Below, in pieces: positions 50,598 to 58,063 of a stretch of DNA of 58,063 bases. The stretch is taken from contig QHBN01000128.1 in the NCBI GenBank assembly GCA_003176995.1, forward strand, positions 1 through 58,063. The letters run 5' to 3'. Source of the DNA: Candidatus Nitrosopolaris wilkensis. GTDB lineage: Archaea > Thermoproteota > Nitrososphaeria > Nitrososphaerales > Nitrososphaeraceae. Positions within the stretch are counted from its first letter, which is position 1, and the number at the start of each line of letters is the position of its first letter. A program made the position numbers and the translations under genes. A model generated the notes under the pieces. It had not been told where the DNA came from, did no database searches, and saw nothing but the letters and a program-made list of their open reading frames with translations.

Positions 50598-51493
50598 CTG
50601 GTATACTCTGCGAGCTCTGCTGTTACGATTTTTGAATAGGTAGTACGAATTCTACCGGTCACAGGACCCTCCTTTCCATCACCTACTACGCGACTATCTA
50701 TATCGATTATAGCTACGATTTCGGCTGCAGTCCCTGTGAGAAACAGCTCCGATGCCATGTATAGTTCGGTGCGAGAAATGGGACGCTCCATTACCTCATA
50801 TCCCAGATTCTTGGCTATAGCTATAGCCGTGTCACGTGTAATACCTTCTAAGGCAGATCCAGCTATATATGGTGTATATATTTTGTTGTTTCTGACGATG
50901 AAGATATTCTCTCCCGACGCTTCACTCACATTCCCATCTCTGTCCAGCATCACTGATTCGTCATAGCCGTTCCTATTGCTCTCTTGAGTTGCAAGTACTG
51001 AATTAAGATAGTTGCCAGCAGCTTTTGCCATTGGCGGTGTGGAGGAATCATGAATTCTGCGCCATGAAGAAATACAGGCACTAATGCCTTCTACTTTAAA
51101 ATACTTCGCAAATGGGAATACTATTATCACAACATGCGTAGGAGAATCCCCAGTTACATTCAAATCAATACCGTGCTGTCCTACAAATGCTAACGGTCGG
51201 ATATAGCATGATTCTTTCATCCGATTTTTTTTCAACAACTCTATAGTTGCCTCCTCTAGTTCCTTTGCTGAATAATTCATTGCAATGGAATAGACTGCAG
51301 CCGAGTGACGGAGTCTGTCCATATGTTCTCTCAATCTAAATACATGAAGATTATTTTTTGATGAATATGCACGAATGCCCTCAAAAACTGAAGTTCCATA
51401 GTGTAGAGCGTGAGTAGTAACTGGAACGGTCGCTTCTTCCCATTTTACAATTTTGCCATCAAACCAGATGAAGTCAGCGCCTTTTGTTCTCAT
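50576..51493 (-). CDS. ilvE: Branched-chain amino-acid aminotransferase
   Basis: A 305-residue fold-type IV PLP enzyme. FIWFDGKIVKWEEATVPVTTHALHYGTSVFEGIRAY is the typical BCAT N-terminus; the PLP Lys is in SSTPPMAKAAGNYLNSVLA; the cofactor-phosphate region includes GNVSEASGENIFIV and LFLTGTAAEIVAI. It interconverts Val, Leu and Ile with their keto acids. ATG at 51493. It overlaps the oxidoreductase gene, so it is co-transcribed with glycan genes although its role is amino-acid metabolism. Confidence 0.93.
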   Translation of the reverse strand: MRTKGADFIWFDGKIVKWEEATVPVTTHALHYGTSVFEGIRAYSSKNNLHVFRLREHMDRLRHSAAVYSIAMNYSAKELEEATIELLKKNRMKESCYIRPLAFVGQHGIDLNVTGDSPTHVVIIVFPFAKYFKVEGISACISSWRRIHDSSTPPMAKAAGNYLNSVLATQESNRNGYDESVMLDRDGNVSEASGENIFIVRNNKIYTPYIAGSALEGITRDTAIAIAKNLGYEVMERPISRTELYMASELFLTGTAAEIVAIIDIDSRVVGDGKEGPVTGRIRTTYSKIVTAELAEYTRWLTSVW

Positions 51494-51535
51494 TTATGGC
51501 AGAGTCAATTCGCGGATTATAAAAATCTTCAAAAG

Positions 51536-52186
51536 TTAAACAAAGCCTTCTTTTGGAATTTTCATCCCCATCACCCTCAATGTGCTATCTGATGATCTTG
51601 CAAATTTCTCAACAATTTGCCAATTATGCTCGATCAAGTCTGCGACTCCGCTTGGTACCATATCCCGCCAATTTTGTTCTTCATGTCTTTGTTCACCGCG
51701 CGAACCGTTTGAAAACTTGGGAGTAATTTGGTCGTAGAGCATTTCCTTCACAGCCGAAGCTGAGCCTGCAAGCCGACTGGCTTTTATGGGATTAAGCTTA
51801 AAGACAGACAAAGTAATTCTTTCAGCAACATCCCCTGTATATGTGATGAACTTTTCTTCCCTAACATTTCGGAGAATTTGATTTCTTAATATCCAGGAGA
51901 ATGGAGAAATCAAGGGTGGCAAATATCTTACGAATGGCGAGACTAGCGAGTAATCCGGAGAAACAGTGATGGACTTATTATTTCCGAAAACCGATTCAAT
52001 CATTGCCTTCCTTATATGATAAGGAAAAGGGAAACTGCGTGTATTGATCTCTTTATGATTTTTCAAAAACCTTACGGGATAAACGTAAACATTGTAGTCT
52101 CGCTGCAATAATAGAGAAATGATATGTCGATGGGTATTGGTAAAAGGATTCAAGTGTGCTAGGTAGATCGCCGCCACTCTTTCCAT
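51536..52186 (-). CDS. Nucleotidyltransferase-fold protein (NMNAT/cytidylyltransferase-like)
   Basis: 216 residues. MERVAAIYLAHLNPFTNTHRHII looks like the HxGH-containing first strand of the cytidylyltransferase superfamily, but the signature is degenerate (NTHR instead of GHxGH). GSASAVKEMLYDQI resembles the ISSTxIR loop, and NWRDMVPSGVADLIEH the following helix. Substrate unknown; relatives make NAD, CoA or CDP-polyols. ATG 52186 is preferred to TTG 52189. Lies 42 nt upstream of ilvE and 55 nt downstream of alba on the same strand. Confidence 0.6.
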   Translation of the reverse strand: MERVAAIYLAHLNPFTNTHRHIISLLLQRDYNVYVYPVRFLKNHKEINTRSFPFPYHIRKAMIESVFGNNKSITVSPDYSLVSPFVRYLPPLISPFSWILRNQILRNVREEKFITYTGDVAERITLSVFKLNPIKASRLAGSASAVKEMLYDQITPKFSNGSRGEQRHEEQNWRDMVPSGVADLIEHNWQIVEKFARSSDSTLRVMGMKIPKEGFV

Positions 52187-52241
52187 CAATTATAGTAAAC
52201 GCTAGCAGACATATAAATAACAAAAAGGGTCGAAAAGGCCC

Positions 52242-52562
52242 TTATGACACTCGCTTTACTTCTATCTCGATTGTGGAGACATTCCGTGTTCTGCCATCTT
52301 CTGATTGCACCGTCTCAGACCCAATTCTTACCTCGCCTACCCTGTAGCCGGCGTTCTCCATCCTCTTTAGGATAATCTGTGAAACATCTACTGCTCTACC
52401 AATGCTTAACCCTCGTGCCTTGATCGTTACCGACGGCTGATTAGCTAGTTGGATGAGTGTTGAGGTCACGTATGCCATCAACGGCTTCTTTCCTATGTAT
52501 ACCGCGTCGCGTGGACCATCTCTATGAACTTGTGGGTTTTGTTGTGGTTGTGCTTCCGCCAT
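52242..52562 (-). CDS. alba: Alba chromatin/RNA-binding protein
   Basis: 106 residues; binds DNA and RNA as a dimer. RDAVYIGKKPLMAYVTSTLIQLANQPSVTIKARGLSIGRAVDVSQII is a textbook Alba core, including the Lys in IGKKP that is acetylated in Sulfolobus. A disordered start (MAEAQPQQNPQVHRDGP) precedes it. ATG at 52562 is used: TTTAAATT on the minus strand (about 52592-52585) lies 25 nt upstream, giving a leaderless mRNA and ruling out the TTG at 52619. First gene of the run toward ilvE. Confidence 0.95.
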   Translation of the reverse strand: MAEAQPQQNPQVHRDGPRDAVYIGKKPLMAYVTSTLIQLANQPSVTIKARGLSIGRAVDVSQIILKRMENAGYRVGEVRIGSETVQSEDGRTRNVSTIEIEVKRVS

Positions 52563-52663
52563 ATCAAGTTTAGTGGTTTGGGATAATTTAAATCTAGAAG
52601 ATGAAACTGTTCCAGCCAATTCATCTTGTGCTATATTGCATATTTTACTTCTTTTTTGACTAA

Positions 52664-52737
52664 TGGGGCCGGCCGGATTTGAACCGACGATCTCCAGCGC
52701 CCGAGGCTGGCATCATACCAAGCTAGACAACGACCCC
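52664..52737 (-). tRNA. tRNA-Pro (CGG)
   Basis: Cloverleaf with acceptor GGGGTCG/CGGCCCC (one G-U pair), anticodon arm CCAGC-CTCGGGC-GCTGG (anticodon CGG), T-arm GTCGG-TTCAAAT-CCGGC, discriminator A, no CCA, no intron. 72 of 74 bases match tRNA-Pro(UGG) at 24.6 kb; the differences are the wobble base and one acceptor base. Confidence 0.95.
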
Positions 52738-52889
52738 TCGGCTTGCACAATCATGGTGAATCTTTATTAAAAACATTAGCTGCAGTAGGGGGGTCCTATC
52801 TTTTTTTCTCAAAGACCTAATACCTCGCTAAGTGCTCTGATTACCGATTATCGCGACTATCTCGGTCCTCGGGATGGAACTGCAGCGAC

Positions 52890-54740
52890 CTACCTTTTTC
52901 TTGTTTCAATTGATGCATTAGTTGAATCTATGCCTCTCCATATTATATCATAGCCTAATTTTGAAAGGAGATCGACATGGCAAGATTCGGGTACATTATA
53001 CTTTTTAAAAAGGAAAATAGCATCCATGAAACTTGAGATAGTATTCAAAGATTTCTCTAGTTCCAGTATTTTAGAACGTGATATTAGATATGTTCCAACA
53101 ATTAGGTAACTACGCCCGTTATCATTTACATTTACATTTCCTGCCTCCCTAGATCGAAGAGCTATTAGCACCGAATCAGAAGGGATATTATATTTTTCAG
53201 CTAACTCGCCTATCGATACTATGCCGCTGAAGCTGCCTCCATCAGTTCTGCTATCGTCTTCGTTATTATCCTGAGTAATACCAATGGTAAGACGGTCTAT
53301 CTCTGCTAGCAAATCATTCGAGGCGGTGCTTGCTATCCTTAGAATCATCTCCTGATCAATTGACTTCAAGTACGAAAGGATTGCCTTCAGGGGCACTTGA
53401 CCGTTTTTATAAAGTATCAAATGATCCTTTTGTACTAATGAACCCAGTCTCGAGATGAGATCTTTTTCGACTTTTTTATACTTGGAAGCGGTGTAATAAT
53501 CGCTATTCACTGCCAAAAAGATATCCAGTTTGTCATCTTTGTACAGTTGCTTATTCGCAGAAGAAATTCGTGTTAGTTTGCCGATCTTTTGCTCGATATA
53601 TTCCGTAGTCCAAAAGCCGACTATCTCTAAATATATGCGACGGCCGTACCTTTCAAACATAAAGTCTGGGATGAATGCCTTATCATTGTCCAAAATGATC
53701 GGGTCCGGCTCCCTTATCAAGGTCCAGCCGGTGCGAAATTGCTGGAATTTTATCGCAAATTTTTCTTCAACAGTGCTATCAAAGGACGAACCAGATTTGG
53801 CAGTTATCTTCTTACTATTGTTATGACCAGGCAATGCCATTAATTGAGGTGCATCCTCTTTTGAGATGTGAAATTCATACATTTTCCTTCCGACAGATAC
53901 TGACTTCCTGATAATCCATGCCTGCAGCGACCAAGATTCTGCAGAAATTATAGACGGAAGTAATTTCGCAATCGCCGTGCCGTAGATTTCCGTCATCTTG
54001 AACATGCTTTGTGGACCATCGAGAGAACAGACAACTGTATCACCATGATAAATCGTATTTTTAGAGGTCCGATCGACTAATGTGCTTGGTTGGTTTCGAA
54101 TATTATACATTAGGCCAACTCTTTTGACATCTCTTAGCACTCGTTTCCAGCTCGACCCTCCATGTAGAGCGACTTGAAGAGTTGTGCAGCTGAATAAGAG
54201 TGTCTGTATGAGGGCGAGGTTATACGATGCCACAAGGATTGCAGGCGTTATTCCATCGAAATTATCCAAAACTAGGTTCTCATCTAGGTCACTCCACATT
54301 TGATTTAGGACATCTTCCTTATCTACACCTTGCTGCCTTGCGACAGATTGAATTATCTCTTCTCTTCTAAGAATAGTTAATGCAAAATCAGATTTAGATG
54401 ATTCTTCGAATAAACTTCGCCTTATTATATCAGGCTCAATCATGAGGTGAACCGAATCAATACCATTTTTCCTTGACTGTTCACTAGTGTTAAGAAACGT
54501 ACACCTTCTTTCAAGTAAGGTAGAAATGCCCCTGACGAGTTTATAGTCTCCGTGTTCACTTTCGATTAGCCCAATTCGATCTGTAAGGAGTCCTTTTCTA
54601 TCTCTTTTCTTCCATGATTCTTCGAACTCTCCGATTATATCAGCTGCCAACGATACATCTTCATCAGAGGTACAAAAGATTGGGGCAATGTTTTTCCCTT
54701 TATTTGAAATTTTGACTCTGAGTAGTTGGAGCGGAATCAT
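52890..54740 (-). CDS. bax1: Bax1 (DUF790) endonuclease, XPB partner
   Basis: 616 residues of the DUF790/Bax1 family. In archaea Bax1 partners the XPB helicase and cuts DNA at bubbles, like XPG. Seen: FDSTVEEKFAIKFQQF, WTLIREPDPIILDN, AFIPDFMFERYGRRIYLEIVGFWTTEYIEQK; the PDF and EIVGFW segments form the PD-(D/E)XK-like nuclease site. The N-terminal half is poorly conserved. After about 530 comes a helical tail (SIGELAEKYNIPSDSVLIALRS) like a DNA-binding HTH. ATG at 54740. Only an XPB fragment lies upstream. Confidence 0.88.
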   Translation of the reverse strand: MIPLQLLRVKISNKGKNIAPIFCTSDEDVSLAADIIGEFEESWKKRDRKGLLTDRIGLIESEHGDYKLVRGISTLLERRCTFLNTSEQSRKNGIDSVHLMIEPDIIRRSLFEESSKSDFALTILRREEIIQSVARQQGVDKEDVLNQMWSDLDENLVLDNFDGITPAILVASYNLALIQTLLFSCTTLQVALHGGSSWKRVLRDVKRVGLMYNIRNQPSTLVDRTSKNTIYHGDTVVCSLDGPQSMFKMTEIYGTAIAKLLPSIISAESWSLQAWIIRKSVSVGRKMYEFHISKEDAPQLMALPGHNNSKKITAKSGSSFDSTVEEKFAIKFQQFRTGWTLIREPDPIILDNDKAFIPDFMFERYGRRIYLEIVGFWTTEYIEQKIGKLTRISSANKQLYKDDKLDIFLAVNSDYYTASKYKKVEKDLISRLGSLVQKDHLILYKNGQVPLKAILSYLKSIDQEMILRIASTASNDLLAEIDRLTIGITQDNNEDDSRTDGGSFSGIVSIGELAEKYNIPSDSVLIALRSREAGNVNVNDNGRSYLIVGTYLISRSKILELEKSLNTISSFMDAIFLFKKYNVPESCHVDLLSKLGYDIIWRGIDSTNASIETRKR

Positions 54741-54793
54741 GTCATGTCACACTTACGTTGTATCTTTTATCTTGCAAGCCAAACGACTATCCG

Positions 54794-54958
54794 TCAATCA
54801 CTCAAATTCACATTCGCAAGATAATCTAGAAAATCTTTAGAATATAGCGCAAAATCTCTTAGCATATTTGTGCGGGGATCTAAATTAGAATAAGGCATAT
54901 GTGCTATACCTTGCATCGATATTGTGCCTTTATCATAGCCCAGTATAGCCCTCGACAT
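54794..54958 (-). pseudogene. XPB helicase N-terminal remnant
   Basis: ATG at 54958 to TGA 54794-54796, 54 codons. AILGYDKGTISMQGIAHMPY, then SNLDPRTNMLRDFALYSKDFLDYL, resembles the extreme N-terminus of archaeal XPB helicases (YDKGTI...G...DPRT..LR..AL......YL). The remaining helicase (Walker A, DEAH, C-terminal domain) is absent; Bax1 begins 53 bp after the stop. The promoter TTAAAATTTT (54990-54981) is retained about 25 nt upstream. Archaeal XPB usually lies directly upstream of Bax1, so this is best read as an internal deletion. A retained short peptide gene cannot be excluded. Confidence 0.6.
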
Positions 54959-55134
54959 TCTTAAAACTAATAGACGTATGAAAATTTTAACCTTTGTTTA
55001 GCCCCGTATTGTGAAAGGTAGAAATCTGCACCGGTTTCTTTCATGTGATATTTGCTTTTCATCGCTTTACAAGTTGAGTTAAAGGATAAGGTTTAAAAAA
55101 GACTCGTCTCTCAGATATTAATTATATTTAGTAG
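54959..55134. other. Intergenic region, divergent promoters
   Basis: Holds the minus-strand promoter of the XPB remnant (54981-54990) and the plus-strand TATA element ATTATATTTA (55121-55130) of the next gene. No coding frame seen. Confidence 0.5.
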
Positions 55135-55167
55135 AGGGGGACGAATTCTATAACAGTTGATGATAGA

Positions 55168-55482
55168 TTGAATCAGTTTTTGAGAGAGGGCAAGGATTGG
55201 GAGAGGAAAGCAACGAACGTGCCAGGAGTCTTTTTATTAAAATTACCTTCATTCAAGGGAAGAACCGCATCGTTAGCGATTGAAGTTAATCCAATCGGGT
55301 CTTCTGGTGCAGCGACAAAGAAGAGAGGCGTAGTCGTTAGGTCAACGACAGAGCTTGAGGAAATCAACAAGTTGCTTTCACATCCAAAACTAGTGGAACT
55401 TGCCAAACGAGTAGATGAAGTGAATCCTGAAAGAAAACTTGGAGGTGCAAATACTGCCGAACATGATGTGTTCGAAATCTAA
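55168..55482 (+). CDS. Conserved small protein of unknown function
   Basis: 104 or more residues, soluble: KATNVPGVFLLKLPSFKGR, SLAIEVNPIGSSGAATKKRGVVVRS and an acidic-helical end (VELAKRVDEVNP). No family recognised, but the composition is clearly protein. Start unclear. TTG at 55168 is the first standard start; the frame is open to 55135 and VDDRLNQFLREGKDW upstream of it looks natural. GAGGGGG (55134-55140) lies 9 nt before an ATA at 55150. The TATA element predicts transcription start near 55147-55155, compatible with TTG. Confidence 0.7.
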   Translation: MNQFLREGKDWERKATNVPGVFLLKLPSFKGRTASLAIEVNPIGSSGAATKKRGVVVRSTTELEEINKLLSHPKLVELAKRVDEVNPERKLGGANTAEHDVFEI

Positions 55483-55977
55483 CCCTCAGAACACTGGCCA
55501 TTTTGACTTCCAATAGAATTCTGTCAGAAAATAGACGGCCACAAGTGTGGTCCAAAATCGATTTTAGATAAAATCAGATTGGCGGTTGTCTTTGACATTA
55601 TTAATATTGATGTTATTATTCATGCATCGGCGATTTTCAATCGACCTCCCTAGGTTTAATGTTCTATGGCGTCGACACCCCGAATTTTGCGTTTTATAAT
55701 CCAGAATACTTTACTCCACTGAAACATTTAGAAGATAAAAATCCGACCTAGCATAGCGGAGCATGACAGATTAAACCATTTAACGTTATGACATCATGAC
55801 AGATTTTTGAATACTCGTGGATAAAGTTCCGTCCATATACCGGAAAAAGAACTTAAGATATTGGCATGAACATGAAGGCCGATATGACTAGTGTTTTGCA
55901 ATGCTGAGATTTAAGATTTATGAGATTTAAGGTTTAAGATTTATTGATATATGGGTTTACAAGTTCAACACTTGCAT
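55483..55977. other. Gene-free interval of about 495 bp
   Basis: AT-rich sequence without a credible frame on either strand. It contains an 11-bp direct repeat CATGACAGATT (55762-55772 and 55795-55805) and, at 55905-55943, two related units TGAGATTTAAGATTTA and TGAGATTTAAGGTTTAAGATTTA. GATATATGGG (about 55946-55955) is the likely TATA element for tRNA-Arg. Confidence 0.5.
55905..55943. repeat. AT-rich tandem repeat upstream of tRNA-Arg
   Basis: Two units start TGAGATTTAAG; the second has an extra GTTTAAG. TTTAAG occurs four times. It lies directly upstream of the tRNA promoter and may multiply TATA-like sites or be slippage. Confidence 0.55.
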
Positions 55978-56052
55978 GGGCCCGTAGCGTAGCCAGGATA
56001 TCGCGGCGGTCTTCGGAACCGCAGATCGAGGGATCGAAGCCCTCCGGGCCCG
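55978..56052 (+). tRNA. tRNA-Arg (UCG)
   Basis: Acceptor GGGCCCG/CGGGCCC, D-stem GCG/CGC, anticodon arm GCGGT-CTTCGGA-ACCGC (anticodon UCG), T-arm GAGGG-ATCGAAG-CCCTC, discriminator G. 75 nt, no intron, no CCA. The T-loop reads AUCGAAG, so position 54 is A rather than the near-universal U, with G60 in place of U; this is uncommon. Confidence 0.93.
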
Positions 56053-56158
56053 GGTAGTTTTGATATTACTTATTTTTCGAAGCTGACGCGCTCAAAAATT
56101 CACAAACAATGGGTACGATGACGTCCGTAAGCAACTGAGGCCACGGGGTAGTTGGTAG

Positions 56159-56164
56159 CTACCC
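56159..56164 (+). other. 3' arm of a small hairpin before the aminotransferase gene
   Basis: GGGTAG (56146-56151) and CTACCC (56159-56164) pair around TTGGTAG, followed by AAAA. It is about 80 nt upstream of the aminotransferase start and beyond its TATA element, so it may mark the 3' end of the tRNA-Arg transcript. Weak. Confidence 0.25.
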
Positions 56165-56242
56165 AAAAAGTGCCTTTGTATATCATAATCCAGTTAGACG
56201 AGTTAACGCATAACCATTTATTTTGGTAAATTTCCATTATAT

Positions 56243-57442
56243 TTGATCCCACGTTTGAAAGTCTCTGATAGAACCTCTGGAGTAGAATATGTTATTCGCG
56301 ATATAATTTCATATGCACGAAAATATGAAAGTACAGGAAAACAGATAATCTACTTGAACATCGGAGATCCAGTAAAGTACGATTTTAAGACACCTGACCA
56401 TATCAAAGCTGCCTTAATAGACGCCGTAACAAAAGACCAAAACTATTATGCCGAGTCAGAAGGACTTCCGGAATTGCGGAAGGCCATAGTAGAAAAAGAA
56501 TCTCAAAAGGGATTCCCACTCGCCGACTCGGACGTTTTAGTCACCAATGGGGTTTCTGAGGGTCTTGATATGACATTGGCCTCAATAGTTGACCCCGGCA
56601 CGGAGGTACTAATGCCTGGGCCTTATTATCCGCCTTATGCCTCGTACGTGAAATTTTACGGGGGAAAACCTATCGAGTTTAAGTTATATGAAGATGGCCG
56701 GCCTGACGTCGAAGATGTTTCATCCAAAATCAACTCAAAGTCGCGGGCTATTTGCATAATCAGCCCGAATAACCCTACAGGTGAAGTTTTTGATCGTAAA
56801 GGCCTACAACAACTAATAGATATTGCAATCGAACATAACCTTTACGTTATTTGTGATGAAATTTACGACAACATAGTTTTTGATGAACAGTTTACCAGTA
56901 TAGGCAGAGTAGCAAGTGATGCTCCGGTAATTTTACTGAATGGTTTTTCCAAAGGCTACTTGATGACAGGGTGGCGCTGCGGCTACATATGTCTAAACAG
57001 TGATTCCAGAAAGCTCGATGGTCTACGAGAAAACGTGCCCAAGCTGGCACGAGTGCGCATCTCGTCTAACCTGCCAGTACAGATAGCTGCTATCCAGGCA
57101 TTGCGTGGCCCACAAGATCACATTATAGAGATGGTACAGAAGTTACGCAAACGAAGAGACTATGTCGTAAAGCGGCTGAACTCAATAAACGGAATCTCCT
57201 GTAAATTGCCCCGGGGAGCTTTCTATGTATTTCCAAAAATTGAGTTAGAACATCGCTGGAATGATGATCGAGAGTTTGTGCTCGATCTCCTAAACTCTAC
57301 GGGGGTCTTAGCCGTACAAGGTTCCGGATTCGGCAGGGAATTTGGTGCTGGTCACTTCAGAATTGTATACCTGCCTCCGGAAAATGTGCTTGAAGAGGCA
57401 ATGGACAAGCTAGAGATCTTTATCTCAAAATCAAGCAAATAA
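56243..57442 (+). CDS. Class I/II PLP aminotransferase (alanine/aspartate type)
   Basis: A 399-residue fold-type I aminotransferase. IIYLNIGDPVKYDF at the N-terminus, YYAESEGLPELRKAI, ISPNNPTGEVFDRK (Asn of the NNPTG motif), VICDEIYDNIVFD (Asp to the PLP ring N), LLNGFSKGYLMTGWRCGY (PLP Lys and phosphate-binding residues), and the C-terminal Arg in GHFRIVYLPP are intact. Archaeal relatives are annotated as alanine or aspartate transaminases. The start is TTG at 56243, with CATTTATTTTGG about 30 bp upstream as promoter. htpX follows 37 nt later. Confidence 0.92.
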   Translation: MIPRLKVSDRTSGVEYVIRDIISYARKYESTGKQIIYLNIGDPVKYDFKTPDHIKAALIDAVTKDQNYYAESEGLPELRKAIVEKESQKGFPLADSDVLVTNGVSEGLDMTLASIVDPGTEVLMPGPYYPPYASYVKFYGGKPIEFKLYEDGRPDVEDVSSKINSKSRAICIISPNNPTGEVFDRKGLQQLIDIAIEHNLYVICDEIYDNIVFDEQFTSIGRVASDAPVILLNGFSKGYLMTGWRCGYICLNSDSRKLDGLRENVPKLARVRISSNLPVQIAAIQALRGPQDHIIEMVQKLRKRRDYVVKRLNSINGISCKLPRGAFYVFPKIELEHRWNDDREFVLDLLNSTGVLAVQGSGFGREFGAGHFRIVYLPPENVLEEAMDKLEIFISKSSK

Positions 57443-57479
57443 TTAAAAGTGGTTCCCGCCTATATAGTATCAGCTGACA

Positions 57480-58063
57480 ATGTCGTCGATTTCAAAGCCT
57501 GCTTGGCAGAAGAGAGATACTGGTCTGACCATTAGAATGGTCTTTAGTTTTGCAATCCTGACGCTGTTATATCTTATTTTCTTAAGTGTGCTTGCGTATC
57601 TGGGAATTGGGTTTATTCCTATAGTAATAATCGCTTCAGGAATGATTTTAGCGCAATGGTATTTCTCTGACAAGATAGTTATGTGGAGTTCGGGGGCCAA
57701 GTTAGTTTCAAAAGAACAATACCCTCAGTTACACGAATTGATCGAAAGAATTGTTGCAAGAAACAACCTACCAAAGCCTCGCATAGCTGTAATAAATAAA
57801 AATATGCCAAATGCCTTTGCGACAGGGAGAGGACAGAAAAGTTCAGTCGTCGCTGTAACCACCGGGTTGCTAGATATTTTGGACACAGAAGAGTTAGAGG
57901 GGGTAGTTGCCCATGAATTGACTCATATCAGGAACCGTGATGCCCTTGTACTGACACTTGCAAGTCTGTTCTCAACTGTGGCATGGTATCTTATGCAATT
58001 CGGTTTCTACGGCGGCCTGGCTAGTGGTGGCGGATACGGCGGCAGGGACCGAAATAGTGGGGG
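57480..58063 (+). CDS. htpX: HtpX-family membrane zinc metalloprotease (3' end outside window)
   Basis: ATG at 57480; 194 codons are visible before the window ends. Two N-terminal membrane helices (MVFSFAILTLLYLIFLSVLAYLG and IPIVIIASGMILAQWYF) precede the M48 protease domain, with NAFATGRG, SVVAVTTGLLDIL and the zinc motif VVAHELTHIRNRD (HExxH, about 138-142 region). HtpX degrades misfolded membrane proteins. A Gly-rich loop (FYGGLASGGGYGGRD) begins at the edge. TATATAG near 57461 is the likely promoter. Confidence 0.93.
   Translation, partial: MSSISKPAWQKRDTGLTIRMVFSFAILTLLYLIFLSVLAYLGIGFIPIVIIASGMILAQWYFSDKIVMWSSGAKLVSKEQYPQLHELIERIVARNNLPKPRIAVINKNMPNAFATGRGQKSSVVAVTTGLLDILDTEELEGVVAHELTHIRNRDALVLTLASLFSTVAWYLMQFGFYGGLASGGGYGGRDRNSG

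Noticed and set aside
56108-56140. GATGAC...CTGA resembling a C/D box sRNA
   Set aside because: Only one imperfect C/D pair is present and no second (C'/D') pair could be found.
1-58063. CRISPR arrays, insertion sequences, integrases, rRNA genes
   Set aside because: Looked for regularly spaced repeats, transposase or recombinase motifs and rRNA cores; none seen. Repeats found are short tandem or promoter elements.

Overview
This window reads as a stretch of archaeal chromosome, most probably from the Nitrososphaerota (Thaumarchaeota). Archaeal information-processing genes sit side by side: DNA topoisomerase VI A/B, an RPA-like multi-OB protein, an Lhr helicase, an archaeal histone and Alba, LSm-L37e, the L7Ae-S28e-L24e-Ndk-aIF5B cluster, S13-S4, TyrRS and HisRS of archaeal type, type II methionine aminopeptidase, archease and Bax1. 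TATA boxes lie about 25-30 nt before many start codons, starts are often GTG or TTG, and the tRNAs lack an encoded CCA. The lineage call is inference; the archaeal call is firm. No insertion sequence, prophage, integrase, rRNA or CRISPR array was seen.

Layout. 1-5.6 kb: an RRM-protein relic, an AmmeMemoRadiSam-type radical SAM enzyme, an isochorismatase-family hydrolase and topoisomerase VI. 5.6-12 kb: a relic of a metallo-beta-lactamase-fold gene, TyrRS, a cobalamin-pathway methyltransferase, aspartate kinase, ribosomal proteins S13/S4 and a winged-helix/S-layer-domain protein. 12-24.5 kb: GlmS, histone, TatD, P5C dehydrogenase, RPA, Lhr with a small overlapping membrane protein, a DUF1512 protein and MetAP. 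24.5-33 kb: tRNA-Pro(UGG), small RHH and zinc-ribbon proteins, a thioredoxin-like protein, a cyclic amidohydrolase, RpiA, LSm/L37e, a creatininase-family protein, PurU, a small B-box-like zinc protein, an intron-bearing tRNA-Leu and a response regulator. 33-40 kb: GlmM, the L7Ae cluster, thioredoxin, archease and HisRS. 40-46.4 kb: a decayed gene, the sdhA-C-D-B operon, a MIP18-family protein, ArgH, a candidate structured RNA and an intron-bearing tRNA-Gln. 46.4-52.6 kb: a surface-glycan block (DUF354 protein, nucleotide-sugar dehydrogenase homologue, WbpD-like acetyltransferase, Trm112-like protein, Gfo/Idh oxidoreductase) running on from IlvE, a nucleotidyltransferase-fold protein and Alba. 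52.6-58 kb: tRNA-Pro(CGG), Bax1, a 54-codon XPB N-terminal remnant, a conserved small protein, tRNA-Arg(UCG), an aminotransferase and the start of an HtpX protease.

How the genes connect. GlmS and GlmM supply glucosamine phosphates for UDP-GlcNAc, which the glycan block could turn into an amino-uronic sugar. The four SDH subunits form complex II. Archease (RtcB cofactor) lies in the same window as two tRNA genes that appear to carry introns at unusual positions. The most notable observations are those two introns (anticodon loop of tRNA-Leu, D-stem of tRNA-Gln), a 77-nt candidate structured RNA after argH, a 57-aa B-box-like zinc protein, an XPB remnant upstream of an intact Bax1, a sugar-dehydrogenase homologue lacking the catalytic cysteine, three further decayed genes, and several promoter-proximal palindromes or repeats that look like operators.
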